From NCBI RefSeq assembly GCF_004193775.1, contig NC_041005.1:16897865-16961864 (forward strand): 64,000 nucleotides of DNA, given 5' to 3'. Positions 61,827 to 64,000 of the stretch are shown in pieces. Position numbers and translations under genes: made by a program. The DNA is from Glycine soja (lineage: Eukaryota; Streptophyta; Magnoliopsida; Fabales; Fabaceae). Below the pieces are notes generated by a model, which was not told the DNA's origin, ran no database searches, and was given only the letters and a program-made list of their open reading frames with translations. How positions within the stretch are numbered: the stretch's first letter is position 1; each line of letters opens with the position of its first letter.

Positions 61827-62090
61827 CAAAAAGAATTCGCCAAGGACTAACCGCCTGAATTCTTTTTGTGTCTCTCTTCTCCCTTTTTCCAAAAGAACAA
61901 AGGACTAACCGCCTAAATTCTTTTGTGTCTCCCTTCTCCCTTGTCAAAGAATTCAAAACGACACAGTCTGAGAATTCTTTGGATTCTTCCCATTCCCTAA
62001 TACAAAAGCGTTCAAAGGTTTAACCGCCTGAGAATTCTTTTGTATCCCCATTCACAAAGTATCAAAGGTGTAACAGCCTGAGATCTTTGT
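61827..62090 (+). repeat. Hairpin array A: five units, conserved loop near ACTAACCGCCTGA
   Basis: Stem arms are 61827-61838 with 61857-61868 (12 bp perfect, CAAAAAGAATTC), 61890-61897 with 61918-61925 (8 bp), 61945-61954 with 61972-61981 (10 bp, CAAAGAATTC), 62002-62008 with 62037-62043 (7 bp), and 62054-62059 with 62085-62090 (6 bp). Loops share AAAGG, TAACCGCCTGA or close variants. Units are about 50-65 bases apart with pyrimidine-rich linkers (TCTCCCTTCTCCC). Confidence 0.85.
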
Positions 62091-62093
62091 CTT

Positions 62094-62248
62094 AACACAT
62101 TGGAGGGTACATCCTTTGTGGTACAAGTAGAGGGTACATCTACTTGGGTTTGACTGAGAACAAGAGAGGGTACATCTCTTGTGGATCAGTTCTAGTGGAG
62201 GGTATATCCACTAGGTTCAAAGAGAACAAGGGAGGGTACATCCCTTGT
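62094..62248 (+). repeat. Hairpin array B: loop AGGGTACAT with different paired stems
   Basis: Four perfect 7-bp stems enclose the same 9-base loop: CAAGTAG/CTACTTG (62124-62146), ACAAGAG/CTCTTGT (62160-62182), CTAGTGG/CCACTAG (62192-62214, loop AGGGTATAT) and ACAAGGG/CCCTTGT (62226-62248). A fifth, imperfect unit precedes them near 62098. The stems differ from one another while staying complementary within each unit. Confidence 0.9.
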
Positions 62249-62580
62249 GGATCTTTGCTTGAAAAAGGATTTTTACAAGGTTGAAAGAAATCTCAAGGAC
62301 CGCAGGTCGCTTGGGGACTGGAGGTAGGCACGGGATGTTGCCGAACCAGTATAAAAACTCTTGTGTGTTTGTTTCCTTCTTCCCTACTCTTTTACTTTCC
62401 GCTGTGCATTTAATTTTCACTTTTACTTTCTGTTAAGTTTCTCTTCTACTCCATATTCTCTTAATAACAAAAGTAAAAGCCTCAAAAGAGTAATTTTTTA
62501 ATTGGTAAAGTTTTAGGAATAATTAATTCAACCCCCCCCCCCTTCTTAATCATTCTGAGGCCACTCGATCCAACAATAAC

Positions 62581-62990
62581 GTGCTGAAATCACTATAATT
62601 GCATTTCTCTACTTTCATTTTTTATTCTTGTATTTCTCTATCTTTTTGCACATGTCACACTTTACACTAATTAATTTCTTTATATTATGGGTCTCCACTC
62701 TCCAAATCTAATAATTCACCAAAACGGTATCAAGAAAAACTTTTTTTTTATTGGAACTCAACTTGCTTTTGATTTCTCGTGCGGGTGTAATGCATGAATG
62801 ATAGATCGCGCGATTGTCAAACAATACAATGCTATATAATATTAGGCGATGACTTCTATTTTCTTGGAATTTCCAAGTCTTACACACCTACGTGGGAAAT
62901 TCTCAGAATCTTCGTGAGTTTATATTATCCACCAATCTTTTATCCCACTTTCCACACCTAAAAAGGCTCAAAAGCCATAACTATTTCCAT
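62581..62990. other. Promoter-side spacer of the carboxylesterase pseudogene
   Basis: AT-rich host DNA between the solo LTR duplication and the TATA box. No other element was seen. Confidence 0.5.
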
Positions 62991-62997
62991 TATATAA
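62991..62997 (+). promoter_or_regulatory. TATA box of the carboxylesterase pseudogene
   Basis: TATATAA, 72 bases upstream of the ATG at 63063. The promoter core appears preserved although the gene is broken. Confidence 0.55.
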
Positions 62998-63062
62998 GAG
63001 CAACAATATTGCTTTACGAGCCACATCTTTCATCACCCTAACATTTCTCTTAGTAAAACACT

Positions 63063-63932
63063 ATGGTCCAAGAAAAGAAACTAGTTGACGAGGTGTCCGG
63101 TTGGCTCAAAATCTATGACGACGGTTCAGTGGACCGGACATGGTCCAGACAGGACCAATTCAAGTTCATGGTCGAACGGGTCCCTCCCCACAAAAAATTC
63201 ATAGACGGTGTCGCTGTCCGCAATGTTATCATTACTAACCAATGTGTCCGGCTTTATCCACCAGAGATAAAGTCGAAAGACAGCCAAAAACTACCAATTG
63301 TCCTCCATTTCCATGGGTGTGGGTTTTGCATAAGTGAACCTGACTGGTTCATGTACTACCAAATCCACACCCGGTTCGCCTAGTCCATCCGCTCCATAGT
63401 GGTTTCCCCGTTCCTCCGCCGTGCCCCTGAGCACCGCCTCCTTGCTGCCATCGACGACGGCTTTGACACCCTCATTTGGCTCCAAACAGTGGCCCAGTCT
63501 GGTTCATTTGAACCGTGGCTCGAGCAACACGGCGACTTCAACCGGGTTTTCCTTATAGGAGACAGTTCTGGCGGGAACTCGATGCATGAGGTGGCTGCGA
63601 GGGCCGGTTCAGTGGACCTGATCCCGGTCCGGGTTGCATGAGCAATACCGGTTCACCACGGTTTTGTCCGGTCCGATCGGAGCCGGTCCGAGATGGAAAT
63701 TCCGCAATCACCGTTTTTAACGTTGGACATGCTAGACAAGTTCTTAGCATTGGCACTGCCGGTCGGGGCCACCAAGGACCACCCCTTCACGTGCCCGATG
63801 GGCATGGCAGCGCCACCGCTCAAAGGGCTGAAACTGTCGCCGTTGCTGCTGTGCGTGGCGGAGATGGACTTCGTGAGGGACACGGAGATGGAGTATTGTG
63901 AGTCCATGAATTGTCAAACTCAACAAGTCTAA
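63063..63932 (+). pseudogene. Plant class-I carboxylesterase (CXE-type alpha/beta hydrolase) pseudogene
   Basis: One frame runs from ATG 63063 to 63932 with stops at 63381 (TAG) and 63639 (TGA). Before the first stop it reads VDEVSGWLKIYDDGSVDR and LPIVLHFHGCGFCISEPDWF, where the family oxyanion motif HGGG has become HGCG. Next are SPFLRRAPEHRLLAAIDDG and GDSSGGNSMHEVAARAG, the nucleophile elbow with its Ser intact, then HPFTCPMG and LLLCVAEMDFVRD with the likely catalytic Asp. After about residue 278 the sequence departs from the family and stops, so the C-terminal catalytic His region is missing; normal proteins have about 320-340 residues. These enzymes hydrolyse small esters in the cytosol, and the gibberellin receptor GID1 belongs to the same family. 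Local GC is higher than in the transposon DNA. Truncation, two stops and a motif change argue against function. Confidence 0.85.
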
Positions 63933-64000
63933 ACGATATTATCAGGAAGATAATCTCTAACCGTGGTGGACACCCATCTACACTATCAGTGTCTATATAG
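63933..64000. other. Window end, unassigned
   Basis: 68 bases without homology to the expected carboxylesterase C-terminus. Confidence 0.5.

Larger units (their letters stand above)
60883..62575 (+). mobile_element. Solo LTR, 1.69 kb, TSD ATAAC, built of inverted-repeat families
   Basis: It starts TGTGGAAGCAAAGC and ends CGATCCAACA, with ATAAC at 60878-60882 and 62576-62580. Features in order are a Gln/Lys-like AAGA-rich stretch (61000-61160), six AATCGATT palindromes (61264-61504), a TATA box (61632), two hairpin arrays (61827-62248), and a C-rich run (62532-62542) near the end. One clean five-base duplication around a single LTR marks recombination of a full element. The superfamily is probably copia from the overall style, but no internal region is present to confirm it. 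It lies about 490 bases upstream of the carboxylesterase pseudogene start. Confidence 0.9.

Overview
The window is plant nuclear DNA, most likely a legume and probably Glycine (soybean or a close relative). This rests on AT-rich intergenic DNA, GT-AG introns, a SIRE1-like Ty1/copia element with a long region after pol, an Athila-type Ty3/gypsy element primed by tRNA-Asp, large CACTA transposons, and host genes of plant-only families (plant mobile domain, group-4 LEA, receptor-kinase and carboxylesterase fragments). Species is inferred, not proven. I saw no tRNA or rRNA gene and no prokaryotic feature.

Layout. 1-5900 holds the only two host genes that look intact: a plant mobile domain (MAIN-like) gene on the minus strand, cut by the window start and with a probable 1.5-kb 5'UTR intron, and a small two-exon LEA_1-type gene on the plus strand. 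5900-8446 is AT-rich spacer with one MITE-like element. 8447-19264 is a decayed SIRE1-like copia element on the minus strand with both LTRs. 19822-33655 is a decayed PIF/Harbinger transposon whose transposase 3' end is split by an 11.5-kb CACTA transposon (21789-33250, TSD AAC). That CACTA carries decayed TNP2 and TNPA genes, two captured host-gene fragments (ALG2-like and CRK-like) and a solo LTR.

33898-55233 is one copia element on the minus strand, opened at several points. A solo LTR (35643-46950) entered its RT/RNase H junction. A young, almost intact Athila-type element (36033-46344, TSD GCACA) then entered that LTR. A short 222-bp element entered the RNase H region, next to a 277-bp tandem duplication. 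A deleted gypsy element (48218-53738, TSD GTTAG) entered the integrase. The 5' end of the copia is lost at an LTR-like sequence beginning TGTAACGACC.

55234-58185 is LTR-like and repetitive DNA with a minisatellite and a microsatellite. 58186-60787 is a non-autonomous CACTA element (TSD TTG) carrying another solo LTR. 60883-62575 is a 1.69-kb solo LTR (TSD ATAAC). It is built from families of inverted repeats: paired palindromes before its TATA box and two hairpin arrays after it, in which the core or loop is conserved while the stems differ. The window ends in a carboxylesterase pseudogene.

Taken together this is a nested transposon archive in which matching target-site duplications give the order of insertion. 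The hairpin arrays in the last LTR and the host exons captured by the large CACTA element are the most unusual signals.
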